DNA from: Prorocentrum cordatum
Taxonomy: Eukaryota; Sar; Dinophyceae; Prorocentrales; Prorocentraceae
Direction of reading: 5' to 3'
Assembly (NCBI GenBank): GCA_963575745.1
Contig: CAUYUJ010021033.1
Span: 64,001 to 111,845 of the forward strand
DNA: 47,845 nt
Made by a program: the position numbers and the translations under genes. The notes beneath the pieces are model-generated. The model made no database searches. It saw only the letters and a list, made by a program, of their open reading frames with translations, and was not told where the DNA came from. Positions 18,911-30,529 of the stretch are shown one piece after another; within the stretch, counting starts at the first letter, position 1, and each line of letters opens with the position of its first letter.

Positions 18911-19485
18911 ATTTAATTCGCCGGCCCGTGTCGACCTCGTTATTCATCGCAGGGAATAACATAATTTCGCCGGCCCGTCTTAAGTCGATTCCGGGGGTAA
19001 GCAGCTGAAAGAGAACCCTGGGCCGACGCCATTTCCGGAAACAAGGTTGACGGTTTATTGCCAGCGCTCAGTTTTGGAACACCGCAGTTTGGCCGAGGAA
19101 GTCACCTCGGACCTGTTGGTAACCAGAGGTCGGTTGAAAATCGATATCCCGAGTTTTGACCATTCGTTTGGGTTGGGAAAATGGTTTTGCCTATCCATGA
19201 TCATTTTCCTGTCCACCAATTTAGTGTCAGCTGAACCCTGTCGTTTTAACAGAGGGAACGTATGTAGGTTGTAATTCGCCATGGAGCTATTTTGTCCATG
19301 GATTCGGTTGTTAGACTCGATCTCGAGTTTAAAGCAGCTACATAGGCCTCGAGTGTACGACACAATCAAGCAGCATTGGAAGCATTGATCTGGAGCCTCG
19401 AGATGCTTGATGCTTGATGTCAGTCTCCTACTCGGATTTTCCTTCGAAAAACTCGCATCACCCTGCAACTGCTTTGTTGCTCTGT
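18911..19485. other. Spacer with half palindrome
   Basis: Contains CGGCCCGTCTTAAGTCGATTCC and, at 19043-19070, the right half of the junction palindrome (AAGGTTGACGGTTTATTGCC) far from the main array. CAATTTAGTGTCAGCTGAACC follows. No gene recognised. Confidence 0.5.
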
Positions 19486-19612
19486 CGGAGGAAGAGGAGG
19501 AGGAGGAGAAGGAGGAGGAAGAGGAAGAGAAGGAAGAAGAGGAGGAGGAAGAGGAGGAGAGGAGGGGGAGGAGGAGGAGGAGGAGGAGGAGGCGCAGGAG
19601 GAGCATGAGGAC
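19486..19612. repeat. GGA/GAA trinucleotide tract
   Basis: Purine-rich (GGA)n with interruptions. Its open frames encode poly-Glu or poly-Ser and are not genes. Confidence 0.9.
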
Positions 19613-19793
19613 GGTCGAGGGATGATAAGGGGAGGTGATTGGGGTAAATGAGGAATCCTCTTCCCCCGCTCGTTCTTTTCAATGTTGCACCTCTTCGTGT
19701 GCCTTTCTGGCGGGCTCAGGCACAAGCTCGGGGAATTTGAGTGAAGCGCTGGGGCAAGCGCATGCCCATTGCAGCGGCAAGTCGGACAGACTC

Positions 19794-20340
19794 ATGCTCT
19801 CGAACGGGACAGCTCCTCAGGATCGCTACCAAAAACTGGAGAAGATCGGCGAAGGCTCATGTGGAGTTGTTTTCCGTTGTAGAGATCGCGAAGACGACAG
19901 CATTGTGGCCATCAAGAAAGTGCGATACTCATATGACGGAGATGGTGGTGGTGAGAGTAGGTCTGAGGGCTACTTCGGCGTACCTGCTGCTTGCCTTCGG
20001 GAGGTAACCTCGCTCAAGATGCTGAGTGGGCATCCGAACATTGTCGGCATCCACAGGGCATTCCTGGATGGCAACGCGCGCATGTTCCTCGTCTGCGAGT
20101 ACTTCGAGCGCGATCTCAAGCGGTACATGGAAGAATCGGGTCCCCTGGATCGACGCCGAGTGAAGCTGTTCGCATGGCAAATGCTAAACGGCCTTTCCCA
20201 CTGCCACAAGCATTGTATCGCCCATCGTGATATCAAGCCATCCAATCTACTTCTGAATTCGATCGATGACGTTGTCAAGCTCTGTGATTCATTTGGCTTC
20301 CGCCACATCGGCCATCCTCCAGTTTTTGATGCTGCTTTGT
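19794..20340 (+). CDS. CDK-like protein kinase, 5' exon (N-lobe and catalytic loop)
   Basis: ATG 19794 is chosen as the first in-frame ATG before the kinase domain, but the frame is open upstream to 19635, so the start is uncertain. By residue: Gly-rich loop GEGSCGVVF (19-27), VAIKK with the ATP-binding Lys41, a Gly/Ser-rich insertion, the PSTAIRE-like helix as PAACLRE with Glu70, hinge VCEYFERDL, catalytic loop HRDIKPSNLLLN (144-155, Asp146) and VKLCD (161-165). This is the layout of cyclin-dependent and related CMGC kinases, Ser/Thr kinases that pair with cyclins. After Asp165 the sequence reads SFGFRHIG and kinase similarity ends. The C-lobe is absent, so this is an exon ending near 20286-20330 or a truncated copy. 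A matching activation segment lies at 32330. Confidence 0.7.
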
Positions 20341-20459
20341 GGCTGGTTCTTCCAGGCGTTGACAGAGGAGCATCGGATGGAGCAGGGACGGTTGATTCGA
20401 TGACGAAGATAGCGAAGGTGAAAATTGGAGGAGGAGGGGCACAGGCGGGATATATTCAG

Positions 20460-20735
20460 AAACACGTAGGTATGTATGTGTATTTATATTTCAATCTATG
20501 TTCCAATGTAAATATACTTATAGGTCTATGTATAAACATATTCAGTTTTTATGCGTATGTGTATATATGTATGTCTTCACGCACACATTTGTGTATATGG
20601 TTACATCTTTGTATGAACAAACATGGTTATTTATATGTATATGTGTGTGTTCATACATCGATGTATATACATGTGGATGTGTACAACTGTATGTATGTGT
20701 ATGTGTGTATACTGATATTTATTCTCTTGCACAGC
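20460..20735. repeat. TATG-type microsatellite
   Basis: Degenerate TATGTAT/TGTATA repeats in the presumed kinase intron. Confidence 0.85.
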
Positions 20736-20744
20736 TGTGCTCTA

Positions 20745-23110
20745 GAGCTCGGACATCTGTATTTTCGTCGTTCGTCGTGTCGTTCGTCCCCCTCGCCCCC
20801 CCCGTCCCCCTCGCCCCCCCCCCCCTGTCCACGCTTCCCAGGGTACCCCTCGCCCCCCCCTGTCCACGCTTCCCAGGGTAGCCCCCCTGGGCCACGGAAC
20901 CCTTTATTCTCTTGCACAGCTGTGCTCTAGAGCTCGGACATCTTTATTTTCGTCGTTCGTCGTGTCGTTCGTCCCCCTCGCCCCCCCCCTGTCCACGCTT
21001 CCCAGGGTAGCCCCCCTGGGCCACGGAACCCTTTATTTTCGTCGTTCGTCGTGTCGTTCGTCCCCCTCGCCCCCCCCCGTCCCCCTCGCCCCCCCCCCTG
21101 TCCACGCTTCCCAGGGTACCCCTCGCCCCCCCCCCTGTCCACGCTTCCCAGGGTAGCCCCCCTGGGCCACGGAACCCTTTATTTTCGTCGTTCGTCGTGT
21201 CGTTCGTCCCCCTCGCCCCCCCCCGTCCCCCTCGCCCCCCCCCCCTGTCCACGCTTCCCAGGGTAGCCCCCCTGGGCCACGGAACCCTTTATTTTCGTCG
21301 TTCGTCGTGTCGTTCGTCCCCTCGCCCCCCCCCCCCGTCCACGCTTCCCAGGTAGCCCCCTGGCCACGGAACCCTTTATTTTCGTCCGTGTCGTTCGTCC
21401 CCCTCGCCCCCCCCCTGTCCACGCTTCCCAGGGTAGCCCCCCTGGGCCACGGAACCCTTTTATTTTCGTCGTTCGTCGTGTCGTTCGCCCCCCTCGCCCC
21501 CCCCCCGTCCCCCTCGCCCCCCCCCTGTCCACGCTTCCCAGGGTACCACTCGCCCCCCCCCCCCTTCCACGCTTCCCAGGGTACCCCCCTGGGCCACGGA
21601 ACCCTTTACTTTCGTCGTTCGTCGTGTCGTTCGTCCCCCTCGCCCCCTCCCCGTCCCCCTCGCCCCCCCCCCCCCCCCTGTCCACGCTTCCCAGGGTAGC
21701 CCCCCTGGGCCACGGAACCCTTTATTCTCTTGCACAGCTGTGCTCTAGAGCTCGGACATCTTTATTTTCGTGTCGTGTCGTGTCGTTCGTCCCCCTGCCC
21801 CCCCCCTGCCCCCCCCCGTCCAGGCTCCCCAGGGCAGCCCCCCTGGGCCTCCCGTCCAGGCTCCCCAGGGCAGCCCCCCTGGGCCTCGGACACCTTTATT
21901 TTCGTGTCGTGTCGTGTCGTTCGTCCCCCTGCCCCCCCCCTGCCCCATCCCCGCCCAGGCTTCCCAGGCTCTTGGGGAGCCACTGGTCCTGGTCCTGACC
22001 TCCCTGGCCCCGCTGGCTCTGGTGTCCTGGACCCAGCCTCCCCCCCCGGCCCTGGCCACAAAAAGTGAACTCCTGGAGGAAGGAGGCGAAAACTTCCTGT
22101 CTCCAGCAGCTCCTTTGTGCAAGAGCCAGGGCACGCGTGCCACTTGTTTTCGTCGTTCGTCGTGTCGTTCGTCCTCCCCCCCCCCTGTCCACGCTTCCCA
22201 GGGTAGCCCCCCTGACCTCTTGGAGGCTCTTGGGGAACCACTGAGGCACTCTTGGCCAAGGCCTAGAAACAAAACCAGGCCAGGCCCCAGAAATCGTCAT
22301 CGTCGTCGTCCTCCTCCTCCGCTTTCTTCCTGGATCCTCCTAAACCCCTCGTGGAGGAAGGAGGCGAGGGCCTCCTGTCCTTCGCAGCTCCTTTGTGCAA
22401 GAGCCAGGGCACGCGTGCCACTTGTTTTCGTCGTTCGTCGTGTCGTTCGTCCCCCTCGCCCCCCCCCGTCCCCCTCGCCCGTCCCCCCCTGTCCACGCTT
22501 CCCAGGGTAGCCCCCCTGGGCCACGGAACCCTTTATTTTCGTCGTTCGTCGAGTCGTTCGCCCCCCTCGCCCCCCCCCGTCCACGCTTCCCAGGGTAGCC
22601 CCCCTGGGCCACGGAACCCTTTATTTTCGTCGTTCGTCGTGTCGTTCGTCCCCCTCGCCCCCCCCCCGTCCCCCTCGCCCGTCCCCCCTGTCCACGCTTC
22701 CCAGGGTAGCCCCCCTGGGCCACGGAACCCTTTATTTTCGTCGTTCGTCGAGTCGTTCGTCCCCCTCGCCCCCCCCCGTCCACGCTTCCCAGGGTCGCCC
22801 CCCTGGGCCACGCCCCCTTTATTTTCGTGATTCGTCGTGTCGTTCGCCCCTCGCCCCCCCCCCCGTCCCCCTCGCCCCCCCCCCCTGTCCACGCTTCCCG
22901 GGTACCCCTCGCCCCCCCCCTGTGGATCGCCCCCCTGGACGCCTTTACTTTCGTCGTTCGTCGTGTCGTTCGTCCCCCTCGCCCCTCCCCGTCCCCCCCG
23001 CCCCCCCTGTCCACGCTTCCCAGGGTAGCCCCCCTGGGCCACGGAACCCTTTATTTTCGTCGTCGTCGTTCGTCGTGTCGTCGCCCCCCCCCCTGTCCAC
23101 GCTTCCCAGG
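20745..23110. repeat. C-rich ~110-bp satellite
   Basis: About 20 irregular units (87-146 bp apart where measured). Each is built from TTTATTTTCGTCGTTCGTCG, one or more CCCCCTCGCCCCCCCCC segments and CCACGCTTCCCAGGGTAGCC. CCCAGGG and CCCTGGG in each unit form a 7-bp stem around a 6-nt loop. CTCTTGCACAGCTGTGCTC junctions occur near 20730, 20911 and 21726. C-runs of 7-12 imply G-quadruplex potential on the minus strand. Long frames on both strands here are compositional. Confidence 0.9.
22215..22440 (+). repeat. ~215-bp duplicated segment, copy 1
   Basis: Matches 23128-23340 with only a few differences, including the AGGCCTAGAAACAAAACCAGG and CTTTCTTCCTGGATCCTCCT landmarks. Both copies end at CACGCGTGCCACTTGTTTTCG. 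Confidence 0.85.
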
Positions 23111-23127
23111 GTAGCCCCCCTGACCTC

Positions 23128-23340
23128 TTGGAGGCTCTTGGGGAACCACTGAGGCACTCTTGGCCAAGGCCTAGAAACAAAACCAGGCCAGGCCCCAGAA
23201 ATCGTCGTCGTCGTCGTCCTCCTCCTCCGCTTTCTTCCTGGATCCTCCTAATCCCCTCGTGAAGGAAGGAGGCGAGGGCCTCCTGTCCTTCGCAGCTCCT
23301 TTGTGCAAGAGCCAGGGCACGCGTGCCACTTGTTTTCGCT
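23128..23340 (+). repeat. ~215-bp duplicated segment, copy 2
   Basis: See 22215-22440. The offset is 913 bp. A third, shorter relative (GGAGGAAGGAGGCGAAAGCC...) follows at 23395-23475. Confidence 0.85.
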
Positions 23341-23475
23341 CGTCGTCGTCGTTCGTTCGTCGTTCGTCCTCCCCCCGGCGGCCACAAAAATAAACTCCTG
23401 GAGGAAGGAGGCGAAAGCCTCCTGTCTCTCGTGGCTCCTTAGTGCAAGAGCCAGGGCACGCGTGCCACTTGTTTG

Positions 23476-23841
23476 TATACGCACATGTGTATGCTTCTGC
23501 ATATGTATATGTATACATACACGTATCATGTATATGAATACGTGTAGGTATATGTTTTGTATATGCATGTGTATAACCAGATGGAAATGTGCTTCCAGGT
23601 ATATATGTATTTGTATTGAACTTTTTTATGTCTATGACTATGCACCAGCACATGCACCTGTATATGTACATGTACATGTACATGTACATGTTTCGTATCT
23701 GTGCATGAACATGTGTATGTATACATGTTCACTGTCTTTATATACATGTGTGTTTATGTATTTGTTTGCGTACAGGTACATGTAAATGCATATGCTACTG
23801 TAGTTAAATGCGTATTTCAATATACACTCTTATGCACACAC

Positions 23842-23879
<38 letters not shown>

Positions 23880-24040
23880 TTAGAGTAATTTTTATGTATA
23901 GGTGTGCGCATACGAATAGGTATACGTCATAGTAGTATGTGGCATGTGTGTACATGTGTAGGCTTACGCATCTTACTATTCATGTGTTTGTATGTTTATG
24001 TACATGCATACATATACATATGCATATGCGCAAGAGTTGC
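23476..24040. repeat. TATG/TACATG microsatellite
   Basis: Alternating purine-pyrimidine TATATG, ACATGT and (TG)n tracts, with ACATGTACATGT near 23660. No gene. Confidence 0.9.
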
Positions 24041-25095
24041 AGCTCGCTGCGCTTCGTCGGCCAAATCATTGTATCGCGCGCGGTGTGCGCGCGGGCGAGC
24101 GCGCGGTGCGTGCCAAAACGCACGCGGTGTTGGGAAGGTCGTGGTTTGGGGGTTGCGGGTCCAAAATTTGACGTGGGCATGCTCGGAAACGCATGGGCGT
24201 GAAAGTGACCTGCGTGGGCCCTCCCGGCGCGGCGTGATGTTTCGGGTGCGCGACGCTGATAGGGTTGCGTCGCGGAGGTATATTGCACACCGTCAGACTT
24301 CGGGGGGCCAGGGGGGAGGGGATGGTTGAGACGGTCGCGGGGAGGGCGGAGGAACCATCGGGGCCGACAGTGAAAAAGATAGGCGGGACACGAGGCAGAG
24401 GGCCTGAGTTGTGAAGAGCGGTGGGTTGGGAAGGTTGCGGGGGGGAAACGGTGACCCTCGGCTTGGGCACATCTTCGACTTGAAAGGGGCCCCTTCTGGC
24501 CTGTTGCAGTGCTGTGGCTGAGACAGGACATGTACTGCAGGCTGTGGGGAGGACGCGAACTGTGTTTGCGCACATGGTGCTTGGCGGAGCCTCACGGCCA
24601 GCACGGAGACAGAAGTGGGGGAGGAGCCAGAGATCTGCTGAGCTAAAGCGCGAGGGGGTAGGGTCGGGAATGTTACGGGGAGGGTGCACGAACTAGGGTA
24701 GCCGAAAGCGCGGAGGAGAAGGGACACGAGGAAAGGAACTGAAATGTGAAGAGGGGTGGGTTGGGACAGTCGCGTGGGGAAATGAAGACCCTCCGCTTGG
24801 ACTCCTCCAGGCCCTCTCGTAGGGCCCCTTCGGAGCTTTTGGTGCGCTGGGTTCGTCTTGGGCCGATTCGGGCTCTCTCGTGCTGTCGAGGTGCGTGTGG
24901 GGATGGTTCGAAATGTAGATGTGTGGTAGCCGTGTGGGACGGTCGGAGTGGGACGGTTGGAGGACGGTTGGAGTCGTCCTCGAGCCGTGGTGAGGGCCAG
25001 GTTGGACAGAGGGAGCAAAGGCAGTTGATGAACGGACGGATCGAAGGGTGTGGAGGGCGGGACCGAAGGAGCGAGGTCACTGGACACGGGGGAGC
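24041..25095. other. GC-rich spacer with ~340-bp duplicated segments
   Basis: No gene recognised. 24376-24500 and 24717-24840 are diverged direct copies (GGACACGAGG, GGGTGGGTTGGGA, TCTCGTAGGGCCCCTTC-type landmarks) about 341 bp apart. The long minus-strand Pro/Ser-rich frames are not conserved between the copies. Confidence 0.55.
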
Positions 25096-27400
25096 ATGTG
25101 GGCGACCACGCGTGCCTCTTGGGCCCCTGGGGGGGATCTGGGCCAGCACGTGCACGGCAGGAGTGCCGTCCCCCGTGAGAGAGGGCGTCAAGTCGGGCAT
25201 CTCCGTCCTGGGCTCCTCGGTGGGCTTTTTCGGGGTTCTCTTGGGGCTACCTGCGGCGCTCCCGGGACCTTTCGGGGTTTTCTGGGGGTTCCTCGGGGCC
25301 ACCTGGGATCAATCGGCAGGTGAGGGAGCCGTCTGGGAGTGTTTTGAAGCTGGCTAGGGGCGGTCTTCTTGTACCGATGTGGAGCTGTCTTGGGGCAGTC
25401 TTGGAGGCCATCTCCGGCCATGTTGGGGGCATCCTGGGTTTTCTTGTGGGCTTTCATTGGGCCTCTAAGGTCCTCTGCAAGGCCCTGCACGCGAAGTTCC
25501 ACTGGGCGTGCTGGCTCGAGACCCGACGGCGCGGAAGGCCGATGAGCAGGGGAACCGACTCGCAGCGGGGCAGACTTGGGCCAGCGCGGAGTCGGGACCT
25601 GCCTGCTTCGGAGTCGGCGGGAGAGTTCAATGGGCTGTCCTTCAGGAGAGGAGAAAACACACAGGCACAATTAATCTTCGATTCCTCAGAAAATATGGGA
25701 AAATATGGCAAGTGGGGGGGAAGACAGAAGCCCAGAACATATGGGAAAATATGGGGAATATTTTTATTTGTGTGTATTTATTTGTGTGTCCTGGGGCCCC
25801 TTCAGTCCTGTCCGAGGCCCTCGTGGGCCTGGTGTTGACCGCTTCCTGCGGAGCTCTCAGCCGCCTTGGGGCCTCGGGGGCCTCTTCGGGGCCACGACGG
25901 GGCCACCCGGGGCCCAGGTCGGGCCTTCGGAGCTTTTGTGCGAGAGAGTTGGTGTTTTTGAAGGGGGGCTTCTGGGAGGGTTTGGTGTGGTCACCGGCCC
26001 TCTGGGGAGCAGTCGTAGTGGATATTGGGGTGATCCTGGGTCTGTGGGGCGGGCCTCATGTGGGCTCAGAGGGCTTCTTGGAAGCATCCAGCGCGTATCT
26101 TCGGGCCAGGTGGGGCTGATGCGTCGGAGTGCGAAACGATTAGATTGGCTTTCGGCCAACCCGTTACGGGGCTTCGGTTGTGGGTCAGAGTCCTTGTGGA
26201 TGCGTGTGATGGTCTCTTGGGTACTTCTCGGGGGCCTGCTGGATGTTGAGTTTAATGTCTTTTGGGATTCTTTAGGGTGCATCTTGGGGGGCCTCGTGGG
26301 GCCTCTTTGGGCCATCTTGGGGACCCTCGGGGTCGTGTGGGGCCCTCCTGGGTCATCTCCGGGCTTTTCTTGGGCCGTCTTGGTGCTTGGTTTTTTTTGT
26401 AGGGTCTCTGGGGGCGCGCGTGCCTCTTGCGTGCCTCTTGGAGATTCTGTGACCTGAGGCTCTCTCGGGTTGCCGTGGGGCTCTGTTGAGCGGCTCGTGG
26501 GCTTCTGCGGCGATCTGTGAGGCTACTTGGGCTGAGCGTGGGGACGTCGAGAATGCGAGAGCGCCGAAACTGTCAAAGCAAACCGAAGGAACATCCTCGA
26601 TGTCGCTCTGGGGTACTCGTGGGAGTGCTGCCGGAACTTCTTGGGGCGTTCTTGCCGGATCTTTGACCGTTTGGAGTCCATCTTGAACCATTGGGCCTTG
26701 TGGGAGTTCTTTCGGAGGCGTCTGGGACCGTCTTCGGGGCCTGTGGATGTTGCCTCTGGCTGGCTTGGGTTGTGGGTCACTGGCCCCGTCGATGCAGGCG
26801 AGGCTCTCTTTGGATGCCTCTCTGGGGCTGCTGGATGCTGTGCAAAAGTCTCTTCGGGGCCTTGCGGGGACTCGTGTAATTAGTGTGCCTGGAGGCCTTG
26901 TGTGCCCGTGTAGGGCCGATGTGGCTCCGGGGACCTGCGCCGATGGGGCTCTGCTGGGTCGTCTTGGGTGATATCTCGAGGCCCTGCTGGTCCTCTCTGT
27001 GGCCTCTTTGTGGACTTCTGGGGCCCTTTTGAGGCTCCGTCGGAACCTCTTCGGGATCTCTCGAGGGCCTCGTGGGCCGTTTTGGGGCGATCCGTGGGGC
27101 CTCTTCCGCCATCTTGGAGCGCGGGGATGCCGAAAAGGCGAGAACGCCGCAATCCTGGAATAACCTGAAGACGATACACAATTTTTGGCGCTTGGAGGGC
27201 CCGTGGAAGTGCTGATGGAACACTCTTGGGGCGTTGTGGGAAGTTTTTGACAGCCTGAAGTCCATCTGGAGCCGTTCAGGGGTTTGTGGGAGTGCTCTAG
27301 GAGCTGTCTTGGGCCGTCTTGCGGGGCTTTGGAAGCTGCTGTGGGCTGACTGAGCATGTCCTTGAGAGCCCCAGGGAACGCCTAGAAGGAGCCGTTGGAG
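25096..27400 (+). repeat. CTTGGGGCC-type degenerate 10-12-bp repeats
   Basis: G-rich short-period repetition (CTTGGGGCCT, CTCGGGGCC, CTTGGGCCGT) broken by short unique stretches such as GGGAAAATATGGGAA near 25695-25755. Frames up to 334 aa on both strands are Gly/Leu/Trp- or Pro/Arg-rich compositional shadows. Confidence 0.7.
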
Positions 27401-27469
27401 TGATCGGAGCCCTATTCGGGGGGTAGGTGGGGCAATATCCTGGTGTCAGCTTATCTCTGTATATGCATG

Positions 27470-27635
27470 TGTGCAGTCAATATTCAGGTATATTTACGGA
27501 TTTGCATGCATGCATGCATGTATGCATGCATGCATGTCTGTATGCATATATGTGTGCATGCATGCATTCACGCATATTTGTTTGTTTGTTTGTTTGTTTG
27601 GATGCAAACATGTATGCATGTATACATATAACGGC
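27470..27635. repeat. TGCA/TATG microsatellite
   Basis: GCATGCATGCATG and GTTTGTTTGTTTG runs separate the G-rich repeats from the C-rich block that follows. Confidence 0.9.
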
Positions 27636-27639
27636 GCAC

Positions 27640-29095
27640 CGGGTCCGGGGACCCGGGGCCGGGACCCCGACCACAAATGTGGGCCCCGGGGGGCCCGGAG
27701 GCTCGTCGGACCGCCGGACGCCGTCCAAGATCGTTCGCAGGCGGCTTCGGAACGCGCTCCGATGGCTCCAGATGCCTTCCAAGACGCCTGTCATGACACC
27801 AAGAAGGTCCCAGAAGCCTCCAAGACGCTCCGAGAGGCAGCCCAAGAGAGGCCCAAGAAACAAAAATCGTGCCATTCCTATGGGAAAACGTATATTTTTC
27901 GCATGTTCGCCTCTTGGGCTTTCACCGCGTCCAAGACGGCCCAAGAGGCGCCCAAGACGGTCTACGAGGCCTCCGGGAGCGCTCCAAGGCTGCGCACGAG
28001 TGGCCCAGGACGGCCCCAAGACGGCCGAAGAGAGCCCCAAGACGAGTTCGAGAGGGGTCCCAGACGGAGAAAGCCAACCTCGAATTCCGAGCTTCCGGCC
28101 CAAGAGGCTCCAGGAGGCGCCAAAATGCCGCCAGAGGCGCCAAAAGGCTCCCAAAAGCACCCCAAGACGTTCCGAGAGGCACCCCAAGAGAGGTCCAAGA
28201 AACAAAAATCGTGCCATTCCTATGGGAAAACGTATATTTTTCGCATGTTCGCATCTTGGGCTTTCACCGCGTCCAAGACGGCCCAAGAGGCCTCCAAGAC
28301 GGCCTAGGAGGCCTCCGGGAGCGCTCCAAGGCTGCGCACGAGTGGCTCAGGACGGCCCCAAGACGGCCCAAGAGAACCCCAAGACGACTTCGAGAGGGGT
28401 CCCAGAAGGAGAAAGCCACTCTCGAATTCCGAGCTTCCGGCCCAACATATCCCAGGAGGCGCCAAAACGCCGCCCAGAGGCGCCAAAAGGCTTCCAAAAT
28501 CAGCCCAAGACGTTCCGAGAGGCACCCCAAGAGAGGTCCAAGAAACAAAAATCGTGCCATTCCTATGGGAAAACGTATATTTTTCGCATGTTCGCATCTT
28601 GGGCTTTCACCGCGTCCAAGACGGCCCAAGAGGCCTCCAAGACCGCCCCAAGACGGCCCAAGAAGCTTCCAAGAGGGCCCCAGGACAGCCCAAGAGGGCC
28701 CCAAGACGGCCCAAGAGGCGCCCAAGATGGCCCAAGAGGGCCCCAAGACGGGCCCAAGAGGGGGCCCAGAGGGGGACCACGAACCGCAAGCTCGAGCCTT
28801 CCGCCCCAAGAGGCCGCCAGGAGGCCCCAAGGAGGCCCCTCAAGAGGCCCCAGGAGACCCCCAAGAGGCCCAAAGGAGGCCCCGAGAAGCCCCAAATCGG
28901 CCCCCAAAATGCTTCGAACCTGCTTCCAGGAGGCCCCCGACAGGTTCAGAGGCTCCCGAGAAGCTACGTCAAACTCCCAGCGAGCGGCCGGACGAGGCCC
29001 CCCACAAAATCACAAGAGGGTTCCAGTATTTGTATCCTTCAGCGCTCTCTGGCCTTCTTCCCCCTGCCCCCTTCCCTGCGACTTTCGTTGACTCA
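27640..29095 (-). repeat. CCAAGAGGCC-type repeats (reverse orientation) with 343-bp tandem triplication
   Basis: The same short repeat family as 25096-27400 but inverted. A larger unit containing CAAAAATCGTGCCATTCC, ATGGGAAAACGTATATTTTTC and GCATGTTCGC begins at 27861, 28203 and 28546, 342 and 343 bp apart. A 554-codon frame crosses the block because stops are rare in this composition. Confidence 0.85.
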
Positions 29096-29109
29096 AGCTC
29101 GCCTCCTAG

Positions 29110-29149
29110 CTAGAACCTGAGCGCGCGCGAAGCGCGCGCGTGGTTCTAG
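29110..29149. other. Long perfect hairpin at satellite/microsatellite border
   Basis: CTAGAACC pairs with GGTTCTAG, and GCGCGCGC pairs with GCGCGCGC around a GAA loop, with a small internal loop between the two stems. The alternating CG could adopt Z-DNA or a cruciform. Confidence 0.8.
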
Positions 29150-30127
29150 TATGTATCTATGCTTGTATACATGTATGCATACATAGAGGTAGTTATCCAT
29201 GTATGTATGCATGCATGTAGGTATGCATACATGCATGTACGTATATATACTTATATGTATGTGGATGTTCGTAGGTGTATGCATGTATATACATATATAT
29301 ATATGTCCATGTGTATGCATGCATGTAGGTATGTATTTGGGTAGGTATGTCTGCTAGTCTGTCTGTCTGTCGGTCTGGCTGTCTCTATGTATGTACATGT
29401 ATCTATATATGAGTGTATGTATGCACGTATGCATGCATACATGCATGCATGCATGCATGTATGCATGTATGTATGTATGTATGTATGTAATGTATGTACG
29501 TAGGTCTGTATGCATGTATGTGTGCGTGCACGTATGCATGCATGAATGCATGCATGTCTGTCTGCATACGTGTAGGTATGTATCTTGTATGTGTGTAGGT
29601 AGGTAGGCATGTAGGTGGGTATGCAAGTAGGTATGTTGGTCGGTCTGTATAAGTATATGCTTACTTATCGGTTTATGCTTATGCTTGTGTAAATAGTTAT
29701 ATATACATGTTTATGCCGATTTATAGGTGCACGTAACCATATGTATTCGTATATGTTTATGCATGTGTGTACGTACATGCATGTTTAGGTGTGTATGCAT
29801 ATGTAGTGGTACATGTGTATGTATATGTATATGTACGACCATATCTATATGTATTTGAACCTGTAAATGTATATATATATATATATGTTTAGTTGCACGT
29901 GTATGCATGCATCTATGTGTGTACATGTACATGTATAACTATATGTATATGCATATGTTCATTCGTACGCAGCTGTATATGTATATGTATACGTATTTGT
30001 ACATATATATGTATGCCTGCATATGTATGTGTATATTCATATGTGTGTGTGTACAGGCAGACGTATATGTAAACGTGTATAGTTACATGCGTTTATCCAT
30101 ATATACATATGTATGTATATACATACA

Positions 30128-30158
<31 letters not shown>

Positions 30159-30180
30159 CTGTATATATCCACTTTCCGTA
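29150..30180. repeat. TATG/TGCA microsatellite tract
   Basis: About 1 kb of TATG, GCATGCATG and (TA)n repeats. A second short tract lies at ~30330-30500. No gene. Confidence 0.9.
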
Positions 30181-30529
30181 CACATACCGTGTATACACAC
30201 GTAGCCCTACATATATCTAGTGGCCTTCGGACAATCCCGCCACCCTTAGCGGGCTTTGGGTTAGAAGCCTTGCATATAACACATGATAGCCTTGGGGTAG
30301 CCCCACTTCGTGCCTGGAGGCACGGTGGCGAATATGGACAGACATATGTGCACGTGTGTCTCTGTGTTTATCAACGTATGCATGTATGCAGGTGTGCATG
30401 TCTGTATGCGTGTCTGTATACATGAATGTACGGATTGCATTCGTGCATGCATGCATTCATGTATGATTGTATGTCTGTGTGTATATAGATATGTACTTAG
30501 GGCATGTGCTTATGTCATGCTTCGTGGGT

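Noticed and set aside
20651-23387. Gly/Arg- and Pro-rich frames on both strands (up to 284 aa)
   Set aside because: Direct translation of the C-rich satellite, periodic with the unit.
24293-27357. Long minus-strand Pro/Ser/Arg-rich frames (up to 334 aa)
   Set aside because: They mirror G-rich short repeats, have no motifs, and are not kept between the duplicated segments at 24376 and 24717.
27427-29091. 554-codon open frame with 114-residue repeats
   Set aside because: All three forward frames are largely open here because CCAAGAGGCC-type repeats contain few stops. The third repeat falls in another frame, and no domain is visible.
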